A stretch of 64,000 nucleotides of DNA from Streptomyces sp. H39-S7 (GCF_027158205.1 NZ_JAPVLU010000010.1:158959-222958), one strand, 5' to 3'. Shown: positions 25,832 through 34,519, counted from the first letter of the stretch. Numbers and translations are program-made. The notes: generated by a model from the sequence alone, not told the origin.

Positions 25832-27298
25832 GTGCTGGGTTCGAGGATCCTGGCGGGCCGCTCGGCGGTCGGGGCGAACCGCCTGCGGTCGAGGATCGGC
25901 GTGAGTCTGCGGACCCTGCCGCCGATCGCCCGCGGCTACATCGCGGTGGTCCTGCTCGGGGCCGCCCTCTGCGCGGCCCCGGCGCTCGACGGCCGGACGC
26001 CCTGGCCGACGGTCGGTGTCCTCGCCGTCCTCTACGCGGTCTGCGAGCTGGGCTTCCTGCCCGCGGGACGCGGGGACCAGCCGGCCGCGGGCCGGGACAC
26101 CGGGGGCGACGCGCCCGCCGGGATCGGCTCGTTCTACCCCGTGCTGCTCGCCGCGGCCCTGATGCTGCCGCCGTCCGCCGCCGCGCTCGTCGCCCTGCCG
26201 GGATCGCTGGTCGGCCGGGTCGGACGGAGCCCGCGGTGGCTGAGGCGCTTATGGCGGGCCGGCCAACTCGCCGTCGCCACCTTCGCCGCGGGTCACGCGC
26301 AGCGGCTGCTGGACGGCGAACGCGCCCTGCGCGAGCTCGACTTCCCGTATCTGCTGCTGCCTGCCGCCGCGGCCGCGCTCACCTTCTGCGCGGTGGCGAC
26401 CACGCTCGTGGGCGGCGTGCTCGTCACCGCCGAGCGCTGCCCGCCGCGTGCCGCCTGGGCCACCCCGCTGCTGGGATCGATCGCCCCGCACCTGACCTAC
26501 GGGATGGTCGGGCTGATGATGGCGGCGCTGTGGCGCGGCTCGTACGGGGCCTTCGCCGCCGTCCTGGTGCTGCTCCCCATGCACATCGCCTGCTGGGTCT
26601 TCGCGCAGGTCCACCGGGAACACACCGCACACCGGGCCACCGTCCGGGCCCTCGTGCAGGCCGTCGAGATCAAGGACCGCTACACGCGCGGCCACAGCGA
26701 ACGCGTCGGCCGCGCCTCGGTGTTCATCGCCCGCGAGCTGGGCATGGCCGAGGACCGGGTCGACGCGCTGCGCTTCGCCGGGATCCTGCACGACATCGGC
26801 AAGATCGGCGTTCCCACCCGGCTGCTGCGGAAGAACGGGCCGCTGACGCCGGAGGAGCGCCGGGTGATCGAACTGCACCCGGAGTACGGCCATGAGGTGG
26901 TGCGCGGCATCGCGTTCCTCGGCGAGGCCCGCGCCGCGATCCTGCACCACCACGAACGGATGGACGGCCGCGGCTACCCCTTCGGGCTGACCGGCGACGA
27001 GATCCCCGAGTTCGCCCGTGTCGTCGCCGTCGCCGACGCCTTCGACGCGATGACGTCCACCCGCAGCTACCGCCGGGCCAGGGGCGTCGGCGAGGCGCTG
27101 GCCGAACTCCGCCGCTGCGCGGGGAGCCATTTCGACCCGGTCATGGTCACCGGCCTCATCAGCGCGCTCGACCGGCACGTCTGGACCCCCACCGCGACGG
27201 CCGACGTGCCCGACCTGCCCGCCCCCGGCGCTCCCGACCTCCCGCCGCCGCGCTCCGCGGGCAGCGCCACCACCCCCGCACCGGACCGCCGCCCATGA
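25832..27298 (+). CDS. membrane HD-GYP domain protein
   Basis: A 488-residue protein with about six transmembrane helices in residues 25-260 and a C-terminal HD-GYP domain. All signature parts are present: RGHSERVGRASV, the HDIGKIGVPTRLL metal motif, HHHERMDGRGYP (GYP) and ADAFDAMTSTRSYR. HD-GYP proteins hydrolyse cyclic di-GMP, so a membrane phosphodiesterase is likely. A Pro-rich tail follows. GTG 25832 has GGGAGG upstream. It overlaps the next gene by 4 nt. I recall a paired HD-GYP locus in S. venezuelae, but orthology is not verified. Confidence 0.85.
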   Translation: MLGSRILAGRSAVGANRLRSRIGVSLRTLPPIARGYIAVVLLGAALCAAPALDGRTPWPTVGVLAVLYAVCELGFLPAGRGDQPAAGRDTGGDAPAGIGSFYPVLLAAALMLPPSAAALVALPGSLVGRVGRSPRWLRRLWRAGQLAVATFAAGHAQRLLDGERALRELDFPYLLLPAAAAALTFCAVATTLVGGVLVTAERCPPRAAWATPLLGSIAPHLTYGMVGLMMAALWRGSYGAFAAVLVLLPMHIACWVFAQVHREHTAHRATVRALVQAVEIKDRYTRGHSERVGRASVFIARELGMAEDRVDALRFAGILHDIGKIGVPTRLLRKNGPLTPEERRVIELHPEYGHEVVRGIAFLGEARAAILHHHERMDGRGYPFGLTGDEIPEFARVVAVADAFDAMTSTRSYRRARGVGEALAELRRCAGSHFDPVMVTGLISALDRHVWTPTATADVPDLPAPGAPDLPPPRSAGSATTPAPDRRP

Positions 27299-28686
27299 CG
27301 GCGCCCCGGGACGATTCCGCCGCCCGGCCACCCCGATGGCCCCCGGCCGGCAGACCCCGGCACGGACGGCACGGCCAGGGCACGTCCCGAGGCCCCCGCA
27401 CGCCCGCCGTCGTGGGGGCCGCCTACGCGGCGACCACGCTGCTCACCGCCGTGGCGATCGGCTGGACGGCGTGGACCGGCGTCGCGGAGCCCGCGACGGC
27501 CGCCGCCTTCGGCGCGCTGGTCACGGTGGGGGAGGCGACCCGGATCCCGCTGCCCGGCGACCGCGAGGCGGCGCCGCTGGCCACCGCGGGGGCGCTGGCT
27601 TACGCGCTGCTCGGCGAGACGGATGGCAGCCGGACCTCGCACGGCGTTCTGCAGGTCGTCGCGGTCGTCGTGGTGGCCGCCGCGCTCGGCCGGTTCGCCC
27701 GTGCCCTGCCCTGCGCCCGCAGGGCCGTCCCCCGCGCCGCGGACGCCGGTGACGCGCGCTCCCCCGACCACGCCGCCCGCCGCGTCCTCGCCGTGGCCTT
27801 CGCCGCCACCTGCTTCCAGCCGCTCCACAACTCCGGCCTGCTGGTGCGGTTCCTCGACCCCGGCCCGCTCTACGCGCTGTTCCTGTTCGCGCTGCTCGCG
27901 CTCACCGCGCTGTGCGACGCCGTCCTGGCGGCCGTCCTCGCCACCGCCAGGACCGGGCACCCCTTCACCCCGGTCCTGCGAGACGAGCTGCGCGCGCTGG
28001 CCACCATCGGCTCCGCCGTCTGCGCGGGCGGTGTCGTGATGGCCCTGGCGGTCGGCGTCGCCGGGCTCTGGGCGCTACCCGTCTTCAGCCTCCCGCTGCT
28101 CCTCACCCAGGCCTCGTTCCGCCGCCACGCCGCGATCCGGGCCACCTACCGGCAGACCATCGCCTCCCTCGCCCGCGCCACCGAGGTGGCGGGCTACACC
28201 CCCGCCGGCCACGCGCGCCGGGTGACCGCCCTCAGCCGGGAGGTCGGCCGGGAGCTGGGGATGGCGCAGCGCGAGCTGCTGCTCCTGGAGTACGCCGCCC
28301 TCATGCACGACATCGGCCAGCTCTCCCTCGTCGACCCCGTACCGGGCGGTGCCACCGAGCCGCTCGCATCCGGGGAGCAGCGCCGCATCGCGCTGCTGGG
28401 CGGTGTCGTAGTCCGGCAGACCGGCGTTCCGGCCGAGGTCGCCGTGATCGTCGAGAGCCAGGCCGACCCGTACCGCGAACAGCCCCTTGCCGGCCGTATC
28501 GTCCGCGCCGTCAACGCGTACGAGGACCTCACCGGCGGGTCGGCGGCCCTGGAGCGCCGTCTGGCGGCCGTGGAGCGGCTGCGGCTCTCCACCGCCAGGG
28601 ACTACGATCCGGCCGTCGTGCGCGCGCTGACCCGGGTTCTCGCCCGTGGCGGGGCGGGCGGGCCACCGGGGGGAAACGGACGGTAA
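27295..28686 (+). CDS. membrane protein with degenerate HD domain
   Basis: A 463-residue protein with the same layout as its upstream partner: a Pro/Arg-rich N-terminus, about six membrane helices and a C-terminal HD-like domain. The first histidine (PAGHARRVTALSREVG) and HDIGQLS are kept, but the HHE and GYP motifs are missing and the matching stretch reads VIVESQADPYREQPLAG. It probably has lost hydrolase activity or changed substrate. The ATG overlaps the upstream TGA (ATGA), indicating paired synthesis. It may be a regulatory subunit of the HD-GYP protein. Confidence 0.75.
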   Translation: MTAPRDDSAARPPRWPPAGRPRHGRHGQGTSRGPRTPAVVGAAYAATTLLTAVAIGWTAWTGVAEPATAAAFGALVTVGEATRIPLPGDREAAPLATAGALAYALLGETDGSRTSHGVLQVVAVVVVAAALGRFARALPCARRAVPRAADAGDARSPDHAARRVLAVAFAATCFQPLHNSGLLVRFLDPGPLYALFLFALLALTALCDAVLAAVLATARTGHPFTPVLRDELRALATIGSAVCAGGVVMALAVGVAGLWALPVFSLPLLLTQASFRRHAAIRATYRQTIASLARATEVAGYTPAGHARRVTALSREVGRELGMAQRELLLLEYAALMHDIGQLSLVDPVPGGATEPLASGEQRRIALLGGVVVRQTGVPAEVAVIVESQADPYREQPLAGRIVRAVNAYEDLTGGSAALERRLAAVERLRLSTARDYDPAVVRALTRVLARGGAGGPPGGNGR

Positions 28687-28743
28687 TGAGCGGTGCCCGC
28701 GACCGGCATGGTTGGATGCGGCTGGGGATGGCAAGGAGGAGTG

Positions 28744-28959
28744 GTGAGGGCCGGAATCCGGGCTGAGACCACGGCCGATATGTGGAAGGTTGTCACTGAC
28801 CGGGGAGACAACCTGCGGGGGAACGGGAGCGTCGTCATGCTGGAGACCGTGGAGCGGGAAATCCCGGTACTCACCGAGATGCCGGGAATCGTCACCGGGC
28901 TGAAGGTGTCCGAGGGGGACGTGGTGCGGAAAGGCGACGTCCTGGCCGTGATCGGCTGA
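28744..28959 (+). CDS. biotin/lipoyl carrier-like protein without the acceptor lysine
   Basis: A 71-residue single-domain protein aligned by eye to the small actinobacterial biotinyl carrier proteins. The second half (EIPVLTEMPGIVTGLKVSEG then DVVRKGDVLAVIG) fits the swinging-arm fold. Where these carriers have E-S-M-K-M-E-I-P-V, this one has E-T-V-E-R-E-I-P-V, so the biotinylated lysine is a glutamate. The GTG at 28744 has AAGGAGGA upstream; ATG 28837 is a shorter alternative with GGGAG. It is the first of a three-gene run with the TPR and def genes. A redundant or repurposed carrier is likely. Confidence 0.65.
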   Translation: MRAGIRAETTADMWKVVTDRGDNLRGNGSVVMLETVEREIPVLTEMPGIVTGLKVSEGDVVRKGDVLAVIG

Positions 28960-28976
28960 GCAGGCAGGCGGGAATC

Positions 28977-29972
28977 GTGAGGATCTTCGGCAGAGTGCGG
29001 CACCGGCCCTCCCCTACGTGGCGGCAGGCCACCGACCGCGCCTTCTCGCTCATCGGCGACGGGCGCTACGAGGATGCGGGAGCGCTGCTCACGCGTGCCG
29101 CCGACATGGAACCGTGGCTCTCGGAGTCCTGGTACAACCTCGCGCTGCTCCACAAGTTCCGCCACGACTGGGAGCAGGCCCGCACGGCCGGGCTGCGCGC
29201 CGTGGCCCTGCTGGACCGTGACGCGGGCGCCCCGGACTGGTGGAACCTCGGCATCGCGGCCACGGCCCTCCAGGACTGGCCGCTGGCCCGCCGCTCCTGG
29301 CAGGCGTACGGGCTGCGGCTGCCGTCCGGCTCCGCGGAGACCGCGTCCGAGGAGGCGGTCCGGCTGGCACTGGGCAGCGCCGCCGTCCGGCTGTCGCCGG
29401 AGGGCGAGGCCGAGGTCGTCTGGGGCCGCCGGCTGGATCCGGCGCGCATCGAGGTGCTGAGCATCCCGCTGCCGTCCTCCGGCCGCCGCTGGGGCGAGGT
29501 CGTGCTGCACGACGGCGTCCCGCACGGTGAGCGCGCGACCGCGGAGGGCTCCGCGAAGTCGGTGTACCCGGTGTTCGACGAGATCGAGCTGTGGGCGCCC
29601 TCGCCGGTGCCCACGTGGCTGGTCCTGCTGGAGGCCGCCACCGCTGCCGACCGGGACGCCCTGGAGCGGCTGGCCGCCGACGCGGGCTTCGCCGCCGAGG
29701 ACTGGTCGTCGTCCGTGCGGCTGCTGTGCCGTACCTGTTCGGAGAGCCGGATGCCCACCGACGACGGCTCCTCGACCTCCCGGGACCCCCACGACCACGG
29801 GGAGCCCGGCCACCCGGGCCATCTCAGCCACCACAGCGCGGGCTCCTTGTGGGTCCCCGAACGTGAGTGCGGCATAGCGGCACCCGCCGCCCTCGTACGG
29901 GGCCTTCTCGACAGCTGGATCGCCGACAGCCCGGACACCCGGGACTGGCGGGATCTGGAGGAGGTCTGCTGA
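28977..29972 (+). CDS. tetratricopeptide-repeat protein
   Basis: A 331-residue soluble protein. Residues 15-115 form about three TPR units (YNLALLHKFRHDWEQARTAG and WNLGIAATALQDWPLARRSW). The middle is a mixed domain with LDPARIEVLSIPLPSSGRRW. The C-terminal part holds CRTC, a His/Gly-rich stretch (HDHGEPGHPGHLSHH) and ECG, which could bind a metal ion. GTG 28977 is 17 nt after the carrier-like gene. Function is unknown; TPR implies protein binding. Confidence 0.8.
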   Translation: MRIFGRVRHRPSPTWRQATDRAFSLIGDGRYEDAGALLTRAADMEPWLSESWYNLALLHKFRHDWEQARTAGLRAVALLDRDAGAPDWWNLGIAATALQDWPLARRSWQAYGLRLPSGSAETASEEAVRLALGSAAVRLSPEGEAEVVWGRRLDPARIEVLSIPLPSSGRRWGEVVLHDGVPHGERATAEGSAKSVYPVFDEIELWAPSPVPTWLVLLEAATAADRDALERLAADAGFAAEDWSSSVRLLCRTCSESRMPTDDGSSTSRDPHDHGEPGHPGHLSHHSAGSLWVPERECGIAAPAALVRGLLDSWIADSPDTRDWRDLEEVC

Positions 29973-30034
29973 CCTTGCGCGGCCCCGTACGCTTGACGGG
30001 TCTATGACGGAACTGGGAAGGCGTACGGCGGAAC

Positions 30035-30691
30035 ATGTCGCAGCAGGAATCCGAGAAGCAGCAGGACCGGCACGTCCACGTGCACGATGAGGCGTCGGGG
30101 TTCCTCGACGACGTCACGGACGCCGAGGCGCGCGAGCTGGCGTACCGCGAGCGCGGGACGGCCCGCCCGATCACCGTCGTGGGCAACCCGGTGCTCCACA
30201 AGGAGTGCCGCGACGTCACGGACTTCGACGACGCGCTGGCCGCCCTCGTGGACGACATGTTCGCGAGCCAGAAGGCCGCCGAGGGTGTCGGCCTGGCCGC
30301 CAACCAGATCGGTGTCGACCTCAAGGTCTTCGTCTACGACTGCCCGGACGACGACGGCCTGCGCCACACCGGCGCCATCTGCAACCCCGTCCTCGACGAG
30401 ATCCCCGCCGACCGGCGCGTGCTCGACGACTCCAACGAGGGCTGCCTCTCGGTGCCCGGCGCCTACATGGAGCTGGCCCGCCCGGACTACGCGATCGTCC
30501 GTGGCCTGGACCTCCAGGGCAACCCCATCGCCCTGGAGGGCACCGGCTACTTCGCCCGCTGCCTCCAGCACGAGACCGACCACCTCTACGGCCGCCTCTA
30601 CATCGACCGCCTCTCCAAGCGCGACCGCAAGGACGTCCTGCGCCAGATGGAAGAAGCCACCCCGAAGTTCGAAACGGTCCCCAACGACTGA
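30035..30691 (+). CDS. def: peptide deformylase
   Basis: A 218-residue enzyme that removes the N-formyl group from new proteins. All three motifs are present: [18 protein letters not shown] and QHETDHLYG, which give the metal ligands Cys and two His and the catalytic Glu. A 45-residue N-terminal extension rich in Gln, His and Asp ([18 protein letters not shown]) is longer than in E. coli and is of unknown use. A -10-like TACGCT lies at 29989. A strong terminator follows. Bacteria often have several def genes. Confidence 0.95.
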   Translation: MSQQESEKQQDRHVHVHDEASGFLDDVTDAEARELAYRERGTARPITVVGNPVLHKECRDVTDFDDALAALVDDMFASQKAAEGVGLAANQIGVDLKVFVYDCPDDDGLRHTGAICNPVLDEIPADRRVLDDSNEGCLSVPGAYMELARPDYAIVRGLDLQGNPIALEGTGYFARCLQHETDHLYGRLYIDRLSKRDRKDVLRQMEEATPKFETVPND

Positions 30692-30703
30692 CCGCCGCTT
30701 TCA

Positions 30704-30750
30704 GCAACGCGTAAGGGCCCCGCTCCTGGAGCGGGGCCCTTACGCGTTGC
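30704..30750. terminator. strong bidirectional terminator between def and nrdB
   Basis: GCAACGCGTAAGGGCCCCGCTC pairs perfectly with its complement at 30729-30750 around a 3-nt loop. It serves two convergent genes. Confidence 0.9.
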
Positions 30751-30762
30751 CCGGCGCGCCGT

Positions 30763-31785
30763 CTAGAAGTCGTCGTCGAAGGCGACCGTGCCCTCGACCG
30801 CCACCTGGTAGGCGGAGGCGCGGCGTTCGAAGAAGTTGGTCAGTTCCTGGACGCCCTGGAGCTCCATGAAGGAGAAGGGGTTCTCGGAGCCGTAGACCGG
30901 CTTGATGCCGAGCCGGGCGAGGCGCTGGTCGGCGACGCACTGGAGGTACTCGCGCATCGACTCGGTGTTCATGCCCGGCAGGCCGTCACCGCACAGGTCG
31001 CGGCCGAACTGCAGTTCCGCCTCGACGGCCTCGCGGATCATGTCGGTGATCTGCTGGTCGAGTTCCGCGTCGAAGAGGTCCGGCTCCTCCTCGCGGACGG
31101 TGTCGACGAACGCGAACGCGGCGTCCATGTGGCCGGTCTCGTCCCGGAAGACCCAGTTGGTGCCGGTCGCCAGGCCGTGCAGCAGGCCCCGCGAGCGGAA
31201 CCAGTAGACGTAGGCGAAGGCGCCGTAGAAGAACAGCCCCTCGATGCAGGCCGCGAAGCAGATGAGGTTGAGCAGGAAGCGGCGGCGGTCGGCCCTCGAC
31301 TCCAGCCGGTCGATCTTCTCGACCGAGTCCATCCACTTGAAGCAGAACTGCGCCTTCTCGCGGATCGACGGGATGCTCTCGACCGCGTCGAACGCGGCGG
31401 CCCGGTCGTCCGGGTCGGGGAGGTACGTGTCGAGCAGCGTCAGATAGAACTGGACGTGCACGGCCTCCTCGAAGAGCTGGCGGGACAGGTAGAGCCGGGC
31501 CTCGGGCGAGTTGATGTGCTTGTAGAGCGTGAGCACGAGGTTGTTGGAGACGATCGAGTCGCCGGTCGCGAAGAACGCGACGAGACGCCCGATCATGTGC
31601 TGCTCACCGGGGGAGAGCTTGGCGAGGTCCGCGACGTCGGAGTGGAGGTCGACCTCCTCGACGGACCAGGTGTTCTTGATCGCGTTGTGGTAGCGCTCGT
31701 AGAACTCCGGGTACCGCATGGGGCGCAGGGTCAGCTCGAAGCCCGGGTCCAGCAGGTGCTTCTCTTGGTTCGTTGTGGTCGGCAT
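30763..31785 (-). CDS. nrdB: class Ia ribonucleotide reductase beta subunit
   Basis: A 340-residue diiron radical subunit. The iron ligands are Asp76 (ATGDSIV), Glu107 and His110 (LFEEAVHVQFY), then IEGLFFYG and RDETGHMD. Tyr114 stands at the position of the E. coli radical Tyr122 (E-x2-H-x3-Y), so this is a tyrosyl-radical enzyme. The C-terminus ends AFDDDF, a typical docking tail. The ATG overlaps the nrdA stop codon (TAATG arrangement). It supplies the radical to NrdA for deoxynucleotide synthesis under air. Confidence 0.96.
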   Translation of the reverse strand: MPTTTNQEKHLLDPGFELTLRPMRYPEFYERYHNAIKNTWSVEEVDLHSDVADLAKLSPGEQHMIGRLVAFFATGDSIVSNNLVLTLYKHINSPEARLYLSRQLFEEAVHVQFYLTLLDTYLPDPDDRAAAFDAVESIPSIREKAQFCFKWMDSVEKIDRLESRADRRRFLLNLICFAACIEGLFFYGAFAYVYWFRSRGLLHGLATGTNWVFRDETGHMDAAFAFVDTVREEEPDLFDAELDQQITDMIREAVEAELQFGRDLCGDGLPGMNTESMREYLQCVADQRLARLGIKPVYGSENPFSFMELQGVQELTNFFERRASAYQVAVEGTVAFDDDF

Positions 31786-34142
31786 TACTGGCAGGCCTCG
31801 CAGGACTCGGGGTTTTCCAGGGAGCAGGCGACGGCGTCGTCGTCGGTCGTCTGCTGGAGGGGGATGGGTGCGGCCACCGGTGCCGCCGGGGCCGCCGCGG
31901 CGGCGCGGGCGATCCGGGTAGCGGGGCGGGACCGCAGGTAGTACGTGGTCTTCAGGCCCTGCTTCCAGGCGTACGCGTACATCGAGCTGAGCTTGCCGAT
32001 GGTCGGCGAGGCCATGAAGAGGTTCAGCGACTGGCTCTGGTCCAGGTACGGGGTGCGCGCCGCGGCCATGTCGATCAGGGCGCGCTGCGGCAGCTCCCAG
32101 GCGGTGCGGTACAGGGCCCGCACCTCGGCCGGGATCCAGCTGAAGCCCTCGACGGAGCCGTTGGACTCGCGCAGGGCCTCGCGGGACTGGGCGTCCCAGA
32201 CGCCGAGTTCCTTGAGCTCGTTCACCAGGTAGGAGTTGACCTGGAGGAACTCACCCGACAGCGTCTCGCGCTTGAAGAGGTTGGAGACCTGCGGCTCGAT
32301 GCACTCGTAGACGCCCGCGATCGAGGCGATCGTCGCGGTCGGCGCGATGGCCAGCAGCAGGGAGTTGCGCATGCCGGTCTTCGCGATCCGGGCGCGCAGC
32401 GCGTCCCAGCGCTCCGGCCAGAGCGAGTCGGCGGTGTCGTAGTGGTCGGGGTGCAGCACGCCCTGGGCGGTACGGGTCTGCTCCCAGGCGGGGTGCGGGC
32501 CGTGGCGCTCGGCGAGGGTGGCGGACGCCTCGTACGCGGCGAGCATGATCCGCTCGGAGATCCGGGTGGAGAGCGTCCGCGCCTCGGCGGAGTCGAACGG
32601 CAGCCGCAGCTTGAAGAAGACGTCCTGCAGGCCCATCAGGCCCAGGCCCACCGGCCGCCAGCGGGAGTTCGACGAGCCGGCCTGCTCGGTCGGGTAGAAG
32701 TTGATGTCCACCACGCGGTCGAGGAAGGTGACGGCGGTGCGGACCGTCGCGTCGAGCTTCTGCCAGTCCATCTCACCGTCGGTACCGAGGTGCTGCGAGA
32801 GGTTGACCGAGCCGAGGTTGCAGACGGCGGTCTCGCCGTCGTCGGAGACCTCCAGGATCTCGGTGCACAGGTTCGAGGAGTGGACGACGTTGCCGGGCAG
32901 CGCCGTCTGGTTGGCGGTGCGGTTGGCGGAGTCCTTGAAGTTCAGCCAGCCGTTGCCGGTCTGCGCGAGGGTGCGCATCATCCGGGCGTAGAGCTGGCGG
33001 GCCGGGATGGTCTTGATCGCCAGGCCGGCGTCCTCGGCCTTGCGGTAGGCCGCGTCGAAGTCGCCGCCCCACAGGTCGACGAGCTCGGGCACGTCGGCGG
33101 GGGAGAACAGCGACCAGTCCGTGTCGGCGTCCACCCGGCGCATGAACTCGTCGGGGATCCAGTGCGCGAGGTTGAGGTTGTGCGTGCGCCTGGCCTCCTC
33201 GCCGGTGTTGTCGCGCAGCTCCAGGAACTCCTCGATGTCGGCGTGCCACGTCTCCAGGTAGACGGCGGCGGCGCCCTTGCGCCGGCCGCCCTGGTTGACG
33301 GCGGCGACGGACGCGTCGAGGGTGCGCAGGAACGGGACGATGCCGTTGGAGTGCCCGTTGGTGCCGCGGATCAGCGAGCCGCGGGAGCGGATCCGGCTGA
33401 ACGGGATGCCGATGCCGCCGGCGTGCTTCGACAGCCGGGCGACCTGGTGGTAGCGGTCGTAGATCGAGTCCAGCTCGTCGAGCGGGGAGTCCAGCAGGTA
33501 GCACGAGGACATCTGCGGGTGCCGGGTGCCGGAGTTGAAGAGTGTGGGGGAGCTGGGGAGGTAGGAGAGCGTGCTGGTCAGCGCGTAGAGCTCGCCGACC
33601 TCGACGAGGGCGCGCACCGAGTGGTCCTCGGCCAGGCCGCAGGCGACGCGCAGCAGGAAGTGCTGCGGGGTCTCGATGACCTGGCGGGTGATCGGGTGCC
33701 GGAGCAGGTAGCGGCTGTGCAGGGTGCGCAGGCCGAAGTACTCGAGGCGGTCGTCGGCCGTGTCGTCGATCATCGCGTCCAGGCGGGCGGCGTGCAGCAG
33801 GACGAACTCGGCCGTGGCGTCGGCGATCAGGCCTTCGCGGTGCCCGACGGCGATGGAGGCGGAGAAGGAGACCGCGCCCTGCCCCGCCGCCTCGTCGGCG
33901 ACGGCGCGGGCCAGCAGCCTGGCCGCGAGCCGGCTGTACTGGGGGTCCTCGGAGATGAGCCCGGCGGCGGCCTCCGTGGCCAGCGCCCGCAGTTCGGCCT
34001 CGTCCGATCCGGCGTTGCGGCCGCGCAGGGCCGCGGCGGCGACCCGGCCGGGGTCGGTGTCGGGGAGGTCGACGGTCAGTTCCGTCAGGGTGTGCAGCAG
34101 GATGGTTCCTGCTGAGGCGGGGGCTGCGGGCGCGATGGTCAC
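31785..34142 (-). CDS. nrdA: class Ia ribonucleotide reductase alpha subunit
   Basis: A 785-residue catalytic subunit. Active-site parts are SSCYLL (first redox Cys), SSNLCTEI (thiyl Cys with Asn and Glu), AVCNLGSVNLS (second redox Cys), PTATIASIAG and KTTYYLRSR (radical-transfer tyrosines). The tail ends CEACQ, the shuttle CxxC. Only the distal half of the N-terminal ATP-cone is recognisable; the VxKRDG part is absent. GTG 34142 has a GAGGGAGAG ribosome site that is part of a hairpin in the leader. It is expressed with nrdB from a promoter upstream of the riboswitch. Confidence 0.95.
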   Translation of the reverse strand: MTIAPAAPASAGTILLHTLTELTVDLPDTDPGRVAAAALRGRNAGSDEAELRALATEAAAGLISEDPQYSRLAARLLARAVADEAAGQGAVSFSASIAVGHREGLIADATAEFVLLHAARLDAMIDDTADDRLEYFGLRTLHSRYLLRHPITRQVIETPQHFLLRVACGLAEDHSVRALVEVGELYALTSTLSYLPSSPTLFNSGTRHPQMSSCYLLDSPLDELDSIYDRYHQVARLSKHAGGIGIPFSRIRSRGSLIRGTNGHSNGIVPFLRTLDASVAAVNQGGRRKGAAAVYLETWHADIEEFLELRDNTGEEARRTHNLNLAHWIPDEFMRRVDADTDWSLFSPADVPELVDLWGGDFDAAYRKAEDAGLAIKTIPARQLYARMMRTLAQTGNGWLNFKDSANRTANQTALPGNVVHSSNLCTEILEVSDDGETAVCNLGSVNLSQHLGTDGEMDWQKLDATVRTAVTFLDRVVDINFYPTEQAGSSNSRWRPVGLGLMGLQDVFFKLRLPFDSAEARTLSTRISERIMLAAYEASATLAERHGPHPAWEQTRTAQGVLHPDHYDTADSLWPERWDALRARIAKTGMRNSLLLAIAPTATIASIAGVYECIEPQVSNLFKRETLSGEFLQVNSYLVNELKELGVWDAQSREALRESNGSVEGFSWIPAEVRALYRTAWELPQRALIDMAAARTPYLDQSQSLNLFMASPTIGKLSSMYAYAWKQGLKTTYYLRSRPATRIARAAAAAPAAPVAAPIPLQQTTDDDAVACSLENPESCEACQ

Positions 34143-34152
34143 GTTGGTGCTC

Positions 34153-34189
34153 TCTCCCTCGAACGCGGCGACGGCGTCGCGAGGGGAGG
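34153..34189 (-). promoter_or_regulatory. hairpin occluding the nrdA ribosome site
   Basis: On the minus strand CTCCCCTCG pairs with the ribosome-site segment CGAGGGAGAG around a GC-rich loop that can form its own small stem. This can hide the nrdA Shine-Dalgarno sequence and is a candidate expression platform of the upstream riboswitch. Confidence 0.5.
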
Positions 34190-34288
34190 AGCAGGCGCGT
34201 TCGGGCACACCGCATCAGCGCAGGGGTGTGCCATGTCGCGTCCGCCGACCCAACCCGCGAGGCCCGGACAACACTGCATCCGGAAGGC

Positions 34289-34408
34289 AGGACCGGATGC
34301 GCCGTCGGCAGGTGGCCGGACTGTGCGGGCGTGCGCAGGCACGACCGCTCACCGTTGCGGGGCAGTGCCGGATTCTCACCGGCTTCCCCTGCGTGGACAG
34401 CGGTCCTG
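34289..34408 (-). promoter_or_regulatory. cobalamin (B12) riboswitch upstream of nrdA
   Basis: The minus strand carries the aptamer core GGGGAAGCCGGTGAGAATCC followed by GGCACTGCCCCGC and AACGGTGA, and the B12-box AGTCCGGCCACCTGCC. An 8-bp outer stem (CAGGACCG with CGGTCCTG) closes it. A rival hairpin, GCATCCGG with CCGGATGC (34277-34301), uses the same 3' strand, so the two cannot coexist. Streptomyces nrdAB control by adenosylcobalamin is established; cells with B12 can use the B12-dependent class II enzyme instead. Confidence 0.9.
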
Positions 34409-34410
34409 AG

Positions 34411-34458
34411 CATACATCTAGTGGCGCCTCGCAGCGTTACCCCCAGATGTTGTGTCTG
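34411..34458 (-). promoter_or_regulatory. pair of NrdR-box-like sites at the nrdAB promoter
   Basis: Two sites with ACATCT cores in opposite orientation, around CATACATCTAGTGG (centre about 34419) and the complement of CCCAGATGTTGTGTC (centre about 34449), are about 30 bp apart. NrdR binds paired boxes about three helical turns apart. A TAACGCT -10-like element lies between them. The match to the consensus is partial. Confidence 0.5.
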
Positions 34459-34519
34459 GTGTGTTGCGCGGTGGACGGTATGCGTCGCAAGGGGAGGGCG
34501 TGCCCGGCACGTTGCCGCG

